From contig CM059577.1 of NCBI GenBank assembly GCA_030386875.1, positions 25,726,022 through 25,790,021 on the forward strand: a stretch of DNA of 64,000 nucleotides. Direction: 5' to 3'. Source of the DNA: Morinoia aosen. Taxonomy: Eukaryota; Arthropoda; Malacostraca; Amphipoda; Talitridae. Shown here one piece after another: positions 11,753-22,999 of the stretch. Position 1 is the stretch's first letter, and every line of letters starts with the position of its first letter. Under the pieces are notes generated by a model. The model did no database searches and was not told the origin of the DNA. It was given only the letters and a program-made list of their open reading frames with translations. A program made the translations under genes and the position numbers.

Positions 11753-12095
11753 TACTCCCATTAAGGAGTTCAATATAGAATGAACAGAATGCGTTTATTT
11801 TATCAAAATTTTTGAAACATTTGTAATAAGTTTTGAATACTTGATCTCCTAACCCCATGTGTTATTCTTAAAGAAACACGTCTCCACATGCACTAAAACA
11901 CTTCGATTTGTAGTCATTTTCTCAATCAATTTTCATGTTTTTGTTACAAATTTGCAGTCATTAAAACATATTTTAAATTATTCAGCATCATTTAACTCTT
12001 CAAACATTCTCCCCACTGTATCACCTCGATGTCTCGATCGTGTGGGGTCAATTGGTTCCTTCACGGAATTTCGAACGATTTCGGGGAATTCAGTT
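11753..12095. other. unique spacer
   Basis: About 340 bp of AT-rich sequence. An open frame of 99 codons at 11859-12158 runs into the next repeat and has no domain; I do not call it. Confidence 0.55.
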
Positions 12096-12410
12096 CCCTT
12101 GGGATTTGGGAATTGGGAACTGGGAACTGAGAATTGGGAATTTGGAATTAGGAACTAGGAACTAGGAATTGGGAATTAGGAATTGGGAATTTGGAATTGG
12201 GAACTGGGAATTAGGAACTGGGAATTAGGAATTAGGAACTAGGAATTGGGAATTAGGAATTTGAAATTAGGAACTGGGAATTGGGAATTAGGAACTGGGA
12301 ATCGGGAATCAGGAATTGGGTATTAGGAATTGGGAATTAGGAATTGGAAATTAGGAACTGGGATATTGGGAACTGGGAATTGAGAATTTAGAATTAGGAA
12401 TTGAAAATTC
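12096..12410. repeat. 7-bp minisatellite (GGAATTR / GGAACTR), about 45 copies
   Basis: Heptamers GGAATTA, GGAATTG, GGAACTG and GGAACTA alternate with occasional 6- or 8-bp slips. The plus strand contains almost no C outside GAACT. No open-frame meaning. Confidence 0.95.
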
Positions 12411-12559
12411 AATGTCCTTCTTTCTAATTAATGAATTAGGTGCTAGTTAGTACAGGCTGTGCACTTCACAGCTCTCCGTGTCAGCACTTTTGCTGCTTTG
12501 AAATACAGCCTCTTTTATGACCTCCTTGAAGGGATATACCCCTGTTGTATCCTTCTGAG

Positions 12560-12800
12560 TTAGCGTACCCTGGGGAAAATGTGAGGTCATGAGCTACAGG
12601 GTAGGTAGGCCTTGCTTTTTAAATAGAATAGTTTTGTTTAATCACGGAGCACCTTTTAAGGTTCACAGCTGTCTTTCTTTTAGCCCCTATTGCGCTCTTC
12701 TTCAATTTCTATTTCTTTCATCAATTTTTTTTAATTTTCTGTTTTATGCGTAGGATGTCGAAACATTTCTTGCGCGCAGAATCCCTGTTCCTATTATTCA
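12560..12800 (+). mobile_element. dispersed 330-bp family, copy A (3' end replaced by array)
   Basis: It matches copies B-E in order: a GGGGAAAATGTGAGGTC start, a CCTTGCTTTTTAAAT block, GTTCACAGCTGTC, pyrimidine-rich TTCAATTTCTATTTC, and AGAATCCCTGTTCC corresponding to GATTCCCCTTTCC in copy C. The match stops at about 12800, where the CCACCGTCA array starts; in other copies a further 80-100 bp follows. The family class is unknown to me: no clear terminal inverted repeats and no convincing Pol III boxes. Confidence 0.55.
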
Positions 12801-12808
12801 ATACGAAT

Positions 12809-14006
12809 TGCAACCACCGTCGCCACAACCACCGTCACCACAACCACCGTCACCACAACCACCGTCACCACAACCACCGTCACAACAACCACCGTCACCA
12901 CAACCACCGTCACCACAACCACCGTCACCACAACCACCGTCACCACAACACCATCACCACAACCACCGTCACCACCACACCATCACCACAACCACCGTCA
13001 CCACAACCACCGTCACCACAACCACCGTCACCACAACACCGTCACCACAACCACCGTCACCACAACCACCGTCACCCCAACCACCGTCACCACAACCACC
13101 GTCACCACAACCACCGTCACCCCAACCACCGTCACCACAACCACCGTCACCACAACCACCGTCACCACAACCACCGTCACCACAACCACCGTCACCACAA
13201 CCACCGTCACCACAACCACCGTCACCACAACCACCGTCACCACAACCACCGTCACCACAACCACCGTCACCACAACCACCGTCACCACAACCACCGTCAC
13301 CACAACCACCGTCACCACAACCACCGTCACCACAACCACCGTCACCACAACACCATCACCACAACCACCGTCACCACCACACCATCACCACAACCACCGT
13401 CACCACAACCACCGTCACCACAACCACCGTCACCACAACCACCGTCACCACAACTACCGTCACCACAACCACCGTCACCACAACCACCGTCACCACAACA
13501 CCATCACCACAACCACCGTCACCACCACACCATCACCACAACCACCGTCACCACAACCACCGTCACCACAACCACCGTCACCACAACACCGTCACCACAA
13601 CCACCGTCACCACAACCACCGTCACCCCAACCACCGTCACCACAACCACCGTCACCACAACCACCGTCACCCCAACCACCGTCACCACAACCACCGTCAT
13701 CACAACCACCGTCACCACAACCACCGTCACCACAACCACCGTCACCACAACCACCGTCACCACAACCACCGTCACCACAACCACCGTCACCACAACCACC
13801 GTCACCACAACCACCGTCACCACAACCACCATCACCACAACCACCGTCACCACAACCACCGTCACCACAACCACCGTCACCACAACCACCGTCACCACAA
13901 CCACCGTCACCACAACACCATCACCACAACCACCGTCACCACAACCACCGTCACCACAACCACCGTCACCACAACCACCGTCACCACAACCACCGTCACC
14001 ACAACG
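12809..14006. repeat. 15-bp minisatellite, about 80 copies
   Basis: The unit is CCACCGTCACCACAA. Off-register variants (CAACACCATCACCACAA and CACCACACCATC) mark higher-order blocks; the landmark CAACACCGTCACC recurs at 13034 and 13584, about 550 bp apart. All plus frames read as PPSPQ, TTTVT or HNHRH strings. The array begins directly at the truncated end of dispersed copy A. Confidence 0.97.
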
Positions 14007-14317
14007 CCAGCCAGCTTCAAAGAACACATTAGGGAACAAATTAGCTAAAGGAAAAGAATACCAGAAAGAACTTTACCCAGGAGTGGGCTTTGAAATCCAC
14101 CAGGTCGGTTATTGGGATGAAAACTCTGATTATTCAGAGCGCTATTTTCTAATTTAATGAAGATTGATCGTAAATGTTCATTACACAGATTTTTCATGAT
14201 ATACTTTACAACATAAGTTTTACTTAACTTGCATTTCCATTGTACGGTTCTACGAAGCGAAAAATACCATTGAACATGATCACAACCTCTTCACCATGGA
14301 CCCATGGAGTTTGATGC
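14007..14317. other. unique spacer
   Basis: About 310 bp. The first 150 bp stay open in one frame as an apparent tail to the Pro-rich repeat frame, without any domain. The rest is AT-rich with no feature. Confidence 0.5.
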
Positions 14318-15148
14318 TACACATGTCCACTACACATGTCCACTACACATGTCCACTACACATGTCCACTACACATGTCCACACACATGTCCACTACACA
14401 TGTCCACTACACATGTCCACTACACATGTCCACACACATGTCCACTACACATGTCCACTACACATGTCCACTACACATGTCCACTACACATGTCCACTAC
14501 ACATGTCCACTACACATGTCCACTACACATGTCCACACACATGTCCACTACACATGTCCACACACATGTCCACTACACATGTCCACACACATGTCCACAC
14601 ACATGTCCACTACACATGTCCACTACACATGTCCACTACACATGTCCACACACATGTCCACTACACATGTCCACTACACATGTCCACACACATGTCCACT
14701 ACACATGTCCACTACACATGTCCACACACATGTCCACTACACATGTCCACTACACATGTCCACACACATGTCCACTACACATGTCCACACACATGTCCAC
14801 TACACATGTCCACACACATGTCCACTACACATGTCCACTACACATGTCCACTACACATGTCCACTACACATGTCCACTACACATGTCCACTACACATGTC
14901 CACTACACATGTCCACTACACATGTCCACACACATGTCCACTACACATGTCCACTACACATGTCCACTACACATGTCCACACACATGTCCACTACACATG
15001 TCCACACACATGTCCACTACACATGTCCACTACACATGTCCACTACACATGTCCACTACACATGTCCACTACACATGTCCACACACATGTCCACTACACA
15101 TGTCCACACACATGTCCACTACACATGTCCACTACACATGTCCACTAC
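14318..15148. repeat. mixed 12/13-bp minisatellite, about 65 copies
   Basis: Two unit types alternate irregularly: ACATGTCCACTAC (13 bp) and ACATGTCCACAC (12 bp). Each unit carries the palindromic hexamer ACATGT. The mixture of lengths shifts the frame at every short unit, yet all three plus frames remain open because the units lack stops. Confidence 0.97.
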
Positions 15149-15575
15149 ACATTGCACATGACCACTACACATTACACTACACATTACACATGGTCACTAC
15201 ACATTACACATGACCGTTACACATTACACTACACATTACACATGATCACTACACATTACACTACACATTACACATGTCCACTACACATTACACATGACCG
15301 CTACACATTACACTACACATTACACATGACCACCACACATTACATATGTCCACTACACATTACACATGACCGCTACACATTACACATGACCGCTACACAT
15401 TACACTACACATTACACATGACCACCACACATTACATATGTCCACTACACATTACACATGACCGCTACACATTACACATGACCGCTACACATTACACTAC
15501 ACATTGCACATGACCGCTACACATTACACTACACATTACACATGACCGCTACACATTACACTACACATTGCACAT
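15149..15575. repeat. related ACATTACAC repeat
   Basis: Units built from ACATTACACTAC and ACATTACACATGACCGCTAC, with spacings of about 12 and 20 bp. They continue the array on the left and retain the CAC-ACAT theme, suggesting outgrowth from the 13-bp unit. Confidence 0.92.
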
Positions 15576-16517
15576 GCCACATCAACACGTGCCTTTAACA
15601 TGTAAGCATGAGATCTCGTGTTCAGCGCTTATTACCAAGCAATTACCCCAGATTACCCCGCCGCTACACCGAGCTCTATTACTTACGCGACTGCCAAGAT
15701 GATCCCAGAATTTATAGACAGTTTCACGAGTGTCGATTATAGGGCAATTTTGGCCCCTGCCTCCAAATCTGGGGAAAACTGCCGTCCTCCCACCAATCTG
15801 CACAAAATCCTGAGCTCGTCAATACAAATTGTTTGCAGGATAATAGGATTGCAGGAGAGGCCGCGGCATTTTTGCAGGACTTCTGCAGCTGTTGGTGGAG
15901 GTCTTCGTGGGGCGAGGAGTGTTGTGGTGTGTGCGTGGTGTGTGTGTGTGTGTGTGTGTGTGAGCGTGTGCGTGTGTGTACGTGGTGAGCGACAGAAGTG
16001 GTGCGTTTCTAAACGAAATGACATAAATCCCTTGCTATCAAAACCCATAAAGTCACCATAGGAAGGAACTTTAGCTTAGCAATATTGTTTAATGTTTAAT
16101 TTCAATGAACTTGTTCAATTCTGTGTTTCAATTTAAGATACAATCACGAAACATCATCCTGTTGCCTTAGAACACTTCGAAAAAAGATGGAACAGAAGAA
16201 TTATGCCTTTTGGCACACCTTATGAATTATCTTCTGCAACAAAATAACAAATAGTGTCTGTCCTCCTCAGTGTATCGTTGGACTGCCTGCATCACAGTTA
16301 GAAAAAACTTTTCAATTAATCTGATGTGGGTCCTAGGTAATTTTAGTGAGTTAGGAATTATTTTCCATACATTTACCTCAATTTGATTGGACTGAAGATG
16401 TTTTATTTCGGTAAATCATGTACGCGCAGCTCGGAAGAATTAAAATTGTGTCCAAAATTTGAAACTTATTCTTATGGATAATTTATTCACACAGGCTTTT
16501 GCATACAGTGCGGCAAT
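15576..16517. other. unique region with a (GT)n tract
   Basis: It includes CA/GT microsatellite character at about 15925-15985 (GTGTGTGTGTG with CGTG interruptions). A 147-codon open frame at 15618-16061 crosses this tract and shows no domain, so I do not call it. The stretch 16250-16274 is a near-exact match to the 59-bp unit of the array at 34158. Confidence 0.6.
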
Positions 16518-17306
16518 TTCATCAATATCAGCAACCTCCATCAATATCAGCAACTTTCATCAACATCAGCAACCTCCATCAATATCAGCAACTTTCATCA
16601 ACATCAGCAACCTCCATCAACATCAGCAACTTTCATCAACATCAGCAACCTCCATCAATATCAGCAACTTTCATCAACATCAGCAACCTCCATCAATATC
16701 AGCAACTTTCATCAACATCAGCAACCTCCATCAACATCAGCAACCTCCATCAATATCAGCAACCTCCATCAACATCAGCAACCTCCATCAATATCAGCAA
16801 CCTCCATCAACATCAGCAACCTCCATCAATATCAGCAACTTTCATCAACATCAGCAACCTCCATCAACATCAGCAACCTCCATCAATATCAGCAACTTTC
16901 ATCAACATCAGCAACCTCCATCAACATCAGCAACCTCCATCAATATCAGCAACCTCCATCAATATCAGCAACTTTCATCAACATCAGCAACCTCCATCAA
17001 TATCAGCAACTTTCATCAACATCAGCAACCTCCATCCACATCAGCAACCTCCATCAATATCAGCAACTTTCATCAACATCAGCAACCTCCATCAATATCA
17101 GCAACTTTCATCAACATCAGCAACCTCCATCAATATCAGCAACTTTCACCAACATCAGCAACCTCCATCAACATCAGCAACTTTCATCAACATCAGCAAC
17201 CTCCATCAACATCAGCAACTTTCATCAACATCAGCAACCTCCATCAATATCAGCAACCTCCATCAATATCAGCAACCTCCATCAATATCAGCCACTCTCA
17301 TCAATA
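16518..17306. repeat. 19-bp minisatellite, about 41 copies
   Basis: Two unit types intermix: CAACATCAGCAACCTCCAT and CAATATCAGCAACTTTCAT. In much of the array they alternate, giving a 38-bp dimer, interrupted by runs of the first type. Translated frames have a 19-residue period (SINISNFHQHQQPPSISAT) and are shadows. Confidence 0.97.
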
Positions 17307-17574
17307 GTGTTCGGTAGGTTGATCCCACGTACCGCGATGCGCACGACTCGATTCGAGGTGAATTTCATCAGCATTTCAGTCTCATTTTGCGTTTTGTTGT
17401 TCCGTTGTTCGCGTCGCAGCGAGATGCTCCTTCATCGTTCCTGCTACACCAAGAGAACCACAGCACCGCACAAAAACACATAAAACTACCGACAACTCTC
17501 ACTGCAATGATATTGCACAACGAAAATGTGTTTTTATTTCAATAGAGTACGCCGAATCGTGCTTTGGTTCTAAA
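17307..17574. other. unique spacer
   Basis: About 270 bp between the 19-bp array and the SINE; no feature. Confidence 0.5.
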
Positions 17575-17706
17575 ACGGTAGATAATTTTCTGATTTGAGT
17601 TCCTCTGGTTCCCAAAGGGAAGAAACTTCGGGGTTACAATGCGGGGTATCGAACCGACGCCCCTTCACATGAAGAACGAGTGCTATCAGACCACAGCACC
17701 CAATGT
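17575..17706 (-). mobile_element. tRNA-derived SINE, minus strand
   Basis: On the minus strand a tRNA-like head reads GGGTGCTGTGGTCTGATAGC (A-box region) and, about 30 bp on, GTCGGTTCGATACCCCGC (B-box, match to GGTTCGANNCC). A SINE-body-like CCCCGAAG..CCTTTGGGAACC follows. Its 5' end lies about 30 bp from the start of the 23-bp array. The 3' limit is uncertain because no clear A-rich or simple-repeat tail is seen. Confidence 0.6.
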
Positions 17707-17736
17707 ATGAGATGATAATTGGGTAGTCTTCTTTTT

Positions 17737-19615
17737 CAGACGAGTGGCAGTACGGCTGAGGGGTGAGTGGCAGTACGGCTGAGTGAAAAGTGGCAGTACG
17801 GCTGAGTGACAAGTGGCAGTGCGGCTGAGTGACAAGTGGCAGTACGGCTGAGTGACAAGTGGCAGTACGGCTGAGTGACAAGTGGCAGTACGGCTGAGTG
17901 AAAAGTGGCAGTACGGCTGAGTGGCAAGTGGCAGTACGGCTGAGTGACAAGTGGCAGTACGGCTGAGTGACAAGTGGCAGTACGGCTGAGTGACAAGTGG
18001 CAGTACGGCTGAGTGACAAGTGGCAGTACGGCTGAGTGACAAGTGGCAGTACGGCTGAGTGGCAAGTGGCAGTACGGCTGAGTGACAAGTGGCAGTACGG
18101 CTGAGTGACAAGTGGCAGTACGGCTGAGTGAAAAGTGGCAGTACGGCTGAGTGACAAGTGGCAGTACGGCTGAGTGACAAGTGGCAGTACGGCTGAGTGA
18201 CAAGTGGCAGTACGGCTGAGTGACAAGTGGCAGTACGGCTGAGTGAAAAGTGGCAGTACGGCTGAGTGACAAGTGGCAGTACGGCTGAGTGACAAGTGGC
18301 AGTACGGCTGAGTGACAAGTGGCAGTACGGCTGAGTGACAAGTGGCAGTACGGCTGAGTGACAAGTGGCAGTACGGCTGAGTGGCAAGTGGCAGTACGGC
18401 TGAGTGACAAGTGGCAGTACGGCTGAGTGACAAGTGGCAGTACGGCTGAGTGACAAGTGGCAGTACGGCTGAGTGACAAGTGGCAGTACGGCTGAGTGAC
18501 AAGTGGCAGTACGGCTGAGGGGTGAGTGGCAGTACGGCTGAGTGACAAGTGGCAGTACGGCTGAGTGACAAGTGGCAGTACGGCTGAGTGACGAGTGGCA
18601 GTACGGCTGAGTGACAAGTGGCAGTACGGCTGAGTGAAAAGTGGCAGTACGGCTGAGTGACAAGTGGCAGTACGGCTGAGTGAAAAGTGGCAGTACGGCT
18701 GAGTGAAAAGTGGCAGTACGGCTGAGTGACAAGTGGCAGTACGGCTGAGTGACAAGTGGCAGTACGGCTGAGTGACAAGTGGCAGTACGGCTGAGTGACA
18801 AGTGGCAGTACGGCTGAGTGAAAAGTGGCAGTACGGCTGAGTGACAAGTGGCAGTACGGCTGAGTGACAAGTGGCAGTACGGCTGAGTGACAAGTGGCAG
18901 TACGGCTGAGTGAAAAGTGGCAGTACGGCTGAGTGGCAAGTGGCAGTACGGCTGAGTGAAAAGTGGCAGTACGGATGAGTGACAAGTGGCAGTACGGCTG
19001 AGTGGCGAGTGGCAGTACGGATGAGTGGCGAGGGGCGGTACGGCTGTATGGCGGGTGGCAATACGGCTGAGTGGCGAGTGGCAGTGGGGCTGAGTGGCGA
19101 GTAGCAGTACGGCTGAATGGCGGGTGGCAGTACGGCTGAATAGCGAGTGGCAGCACGGCTGAGTGGTGAGTGGCAGTACGGCAGAGTGGCGAATGGCAGT
19201 ACGGCTGAGTGGCGGGTGGCAATACGGCTGAGTGGCGAGTGGCAGTACGGCTGAGTGGTGAATGGCAGTACGGCTGAGTGGCGGGTGGTAGTATGGCTGA
19301 GTGGCGAGTGGCAGTACGGCTGATTGGCGAGTGGCAGTACGGCTGAGTGGCGGGTGGCAGTACGGCTGAGTGGTGAATGGCAGTAGGGCTGAGTGGCGAG
19401 TGGCAGTACGGCTGAGTGGTGAATGGCAGTACGGCTGAGTGGCGAGTGGCAGTACGGCTGATTGGCGAGTGGCAGTACGGCTGAGTGGCGAGTGGCAGTA
19501 CGGCTGAGTGGCGAGTGGCAGTACGGCTGAGTGGTGAATGGCAATACGGCTGAGTGGCGAGTGGCAGTACGGCTGAGTGGCGAGTGGCAGTACGGCTGAG
19601 TGGCGAGTTGCAGTG
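17737..19615. repeat. 23-bp minisatellite, about 82 copies, two domains
   Basis: The shared core is GTGGCAGTACGGCTGAGTG followed by GACA, GAAA, GCAA, GCGA or GTGAA endings. The first domain, to about 18975, carries mostly GACAA or GAAAA; the second, about 19000-19615, carries GGCGA, GGCGGG or GGTGAAT with more substitutions. Minus-strand frames with a 23-residue period (SAVLPLVTQPYCHLS) are shadows. Confidence 0.97.
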
Positions 19616-20030
19616 CTGTCGTATGCTCAAAATTGCGCTGTGAGCGCAGGAGATTGCATCGACCTGCGGTGGTGAGTGTGGTGGTGGTGTTAGTGTGGTA
19701 GGTGGTGATAGTGTGGTGGCGGTGTTAGTGTGTTAGTGGTTATACTTTGGTGGTGGTGGTGTTAGTGTGGTAGTGGTGTTAGTGTGGCAGTGGTGAAACT
19801 TTGGTGATGGTGGTGTTAGTGTGGTAGTGGTGATAGTTTAGAGGTGGTGGTGTTAGTGTGGTGAAGGTGCATGATGTTGTTAGTGTTAGATGAGAGTGAA
19901 GTGTTGAATGAGTGTAGTGTTGGTGGTGGTGGTTGGCGTTATTGGTGGTGTTAACGATGCGAGTGATGTCAGTGTGGAGAGTATGGTGAATAGCAGAGAG
20001 AGTGGCTCGTTGAAATAATTAAGAGTGGTA
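19616..20030. repeat. degenerate GTGGTGTTAGT-rich tract
   Basis: After about 50 bp of unique sequence, GTGGTGGTGTTAGTGTGGTA-like units of variable length recur to about 19960 and then fade. The plus strand is nearly free of C. It is an older, looser minisatellite than its neighbours. Confidence 0.7.
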
Positions 20031-20300
20031 TGAGTGGTTGTTTAAGCGTGGCTTGAATGTCATGTCTTATAATATTATCGCCTGGAGTGATGATAGGATG
20101 TATAGTATCAAATCAGGCGTAAGATCAGACATCAAATCAAATGCAGGGAAGGTAAAGGGTCTTATGGTGCCAGTTTTTCTCACTCAAATATGCGTTGGAA
20201 TATCTGACTGCACTGCTGTAGCGTGCCGAAATATGACTATACACATGTATGAGATACTTGAATGCTGGTTGTAGTGTCCGCGGACTTAATGGCATCAAAA
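20031..20300. other. unique spacer
   Basis: About 270 bp of mixed sequence; no gene or element recognised. Confidence 0.5.
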
Positions 20301-20505
20301 AACGGAGAGCAGGGCAGAATCAAGACCAGGCTGACACAAGAAGAGCAGGGCAGTATTAAGACCAGACTAACACAAGAAGAGCAGGGCAGTATTAAGACCA
20401 GACTAACACAAAAGCAGGGCGGTATTAAGACCACACTAACACAAGAAGACCATGGCGGTATCAAGACCAGACTAACACAAGAAGAGCAGGTCGGTATTAA
20501 GACCA
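20301..20505. repeat. 36-bp tandem repeat, about 6 copies
   Basis: The unit includes GACCAGACTAACACAAGAAG followed by AGCAGGGC and a TATTAA end; one unit is shorter by 6 bp. All lengths are multiples of 3, so a 147-codon frame (20262-20705) reads IKTRLTQEEQGS dodecads. Only the in-frame length argues for coding and no domain supports it. Confidence 0.88.
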
Positions 20506-20923
20506 GTCTAAGCACTCGCATCACGCGAGGCTCTCACAGAGCGCCAAATTACAGTAACCCGAGAGGCTTTGTGACGTTAATGCCAAGGTCTGAACCCCTT
20601 GTCAACTCCCCTCAACCCCCTCCTCCCCCCTCCCCATCTCTTTTGGGGTTGCGGGGAGAGTGGCACCTTCTCCTTGTGGGGATGAAAAACCCCGGAATTC
20701 GGTGACGTTGTCTCGCTGTGGGCGTGAAACATAAAAAAATTGGAAATGTTGAACCGAAACTTGGGTTTTTATGTCGCGTGTGGAATGTAGTGAGGTATGG
20801 AAGTGAGTTGCTCTCTCTTCCATCGAGACGAAAGTTTTTTGTCCTCTCTGTGAATGCTCGTGGTAAATTTGTGGCCTCTGTGACAACCTAGGTAAGATTT
20901 GTGTCTGTTGTGAAAACTAAGGT
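20506..20923. other. unique spacer
   Basis: Contains a C-rich stretch (about 20605-20638) followed by a G-rich one. No gene seen. Confidence 0.5.
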
Positions 20924-22065
20924 TGATCAGTTGTGTACCGCTCGGTGTACAGTTGTGTACCGCTCGGTGTACAGTTGTGTGGCGCTCGATGTCGGTTGTG
21001 TACCGCTCGATGTACAGTTGTGTACCGCTCGGTGTACAGTTGTGTACCGCTCGGTGTACAGTTGTGTACCGCTCGGTGTACAGTTGTGTACCGCTCGGTG
21101 TACAGTTGTGTACCGCTCGGTGTACAGTTGTGTACCGCTCGATGTGCAGTTGTGTACCGCTCGGTGTACAGTTGTGTACCGCTCGGTGTACAGTTGTGTA
21201 CCGCTCGGTGTACAGTTGTGTACCGCTCGGTGTACAGTTGTGTACCGCTCGGTGTACAGTTGTGTACCGCTCGGTGTACAGTTGTGCATCGCTCGATGTG
21301 CAGTTGTGTGGCGCTCGATGTCGGTTGTGTACCGCTCGGTGATCAGTTGTGTACCGCTCGATGTACAGTTGTGCATCGCTCGATGTGCAGTTGTGTGGCG
21401 CTCGATGTACAGTTGTGCATCGCTCGATGTGCAGTTGTGTGGCGCTCGATGTACAGTTGTGTACCGCTCGATGTACAGTTGTGCATCGCTCGATGTGCAG
21501 TTGTGTGGCGCTCGATGTACAGTTGTGCATCGCTCGATGTGCAGTTGTGTGGCGCTCGATGTACAGTTGTGTACCGCTCGATGTACAGTCGTGTACAGCT
21601 CGATGTATGTGTACCGCTCGATGTACAGTTGCGTACCGCTCGATGTACAGTTGTGTACCGCTCGATGTACAGTCGTGTACCGCTCGATGTACAGTTGTGT
21701 ACCGCTCGGTGTACAGTTGTGTACCACTCGATGTACAGTTGTGTACCGCTCGATATACAGTTGTGTACCGCTCGATGTACAGTTGTGTATCGTTCGATGT
21801 ACAGTTGTGTTCCGCTCGATGTACAGTTGTGTACCGCTCGATGTATAGTTGTGTACCCCTCGATGTACAGTTGTATACCGCTCGATGTTCATTTGTGTAC
21901 CGCTCGATGTACAGTTGTGTACCGCTCATGTACAGTTGTGTACCGCTCGATGTACAGTTGTGTACCGCTCGATGTACAGTTGAGTAGCGCTCGATGTATA
22001 GTTGTGTACCGCTCGATGTACAGTTGTGTACCGCTCGATGTACAGTTGTATGCCACTCGATGATC
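20924..22065. repeat. 22-bp minisatellite, about 51 copies
   Basis: The unit is built on GTGTACCGCTCGATGTACAG plus TT. The left part has CGGTGTACAG; the middle (about 21280-21570) is a block of alternating GTGCATCGCTCGATGTGCAG and GTGTGGCGCTCG units; the right part has CGATGTACAG with more divergence. Each unit holds two TGTAC words. Confidence 0.97.
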
Positions 22066-22999
22066 AGCCAGACTAACACAACACCATATCACGCAATGCA
22101 ACGCCGTGCACTGCACTCTATATGCACTCTACTAAAACTTTTCATTGTGACAATTTTATTTGTTCATTGAGCGGTTATATATCGTTTTGTTAGCTCATTG
22201 AGTTCTTATACGTAAATCATTAGTGTTAAGTTTGTTGGTCCTTGTAAACGTTTTGATCAGGAAACGGCATTCGATTTAAGTTATAAGGTTGGAAGCATTA
22301 CCTTACTGATGATATGGTGAAATTATAGTGTTCAAATTGGTGTATTGAAAGTAAGGATCTTATTGAAAGTGGCGAGTTAAAAGACTTTAGTTGAAAAAAT
22401 TAAATAAGAATGAATGAGTAAATGGAATTTAATTAGAAGAATGAGTTTGAAAGTATTGAGTTAAACGAATTGAATTATTGGTATTTAGTTATTACTATTG
22501 AAGTTTCCAATTAGAGTGTAGATCAAAAAAGGGCAAACTATAAGTTCGTTAGTTAGTTCATTTCCATGCAAAATAAACAATTGGGAAAGACACAGCACAT
22601 ATCTTCATCAGCAAGTGGTGGTGTCATTTTAGCAGATATTTCTGTTAGAAAACCAAAATAAAATTTAAGAACTTAAGTGTTGGCATGTACTTCATTACTT
22701 TCACTGGTCCGATCTAAACATATGCATTTCTTCAATTTTGTCAATCGTTTTAGTTAATTTTAATTTTTAGATGCAAAATATATTTTTCGAATTCATGATG
22801 CATGTATCTTTTTGTATTGGAATTTTGTGTACATGGTCTACATATGTGTACAAAGTCCATAAATGCGTACAAGGTCTATATATGTGTATATATATCTTAT
22901 ATATGTACACATATATTTTATGTGTGTGCACGAGTTAGCTAAAATTGCCCATAAACTGAGTGACGGGCTGAGACCGACACATGTTCCATCTTTCCGTAA
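22066..22999. other. AT-rich unique region
   Basis: Begins with CCAGACTAACACAA (22068-22081), identical to part of the 36-bp unit at 20301-20505. A TATATG/GTGTACA-rich low-complexity patch lies at about 22840-22930. No gene. Confidence 0.6.

Noticed and set aside
12746-14157. Proline-rich (PPSPQ) extensin-like protein
   Set aside because: All three plus frames are open with equally regular repeats, and the short non-repeat tail has no domain.
15618-16061. 147-codon frame
   Set aside because: It runs through a GT microsatellite and has no recognisable domain.
17570-19630. 686-codon minus-strand frame
   Set aside because: The 23-residue period reflects a 23-bp unit read in three phases; its end lies in a SINE.
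20262-20705. Gene with 12-residue IKTRLTQEEQGS repeats
   Set aside because: Only six copies, no conserved domain, no splice or start context; all repeat lengths are multiples of 3 by duplication of one 36-bp unit.
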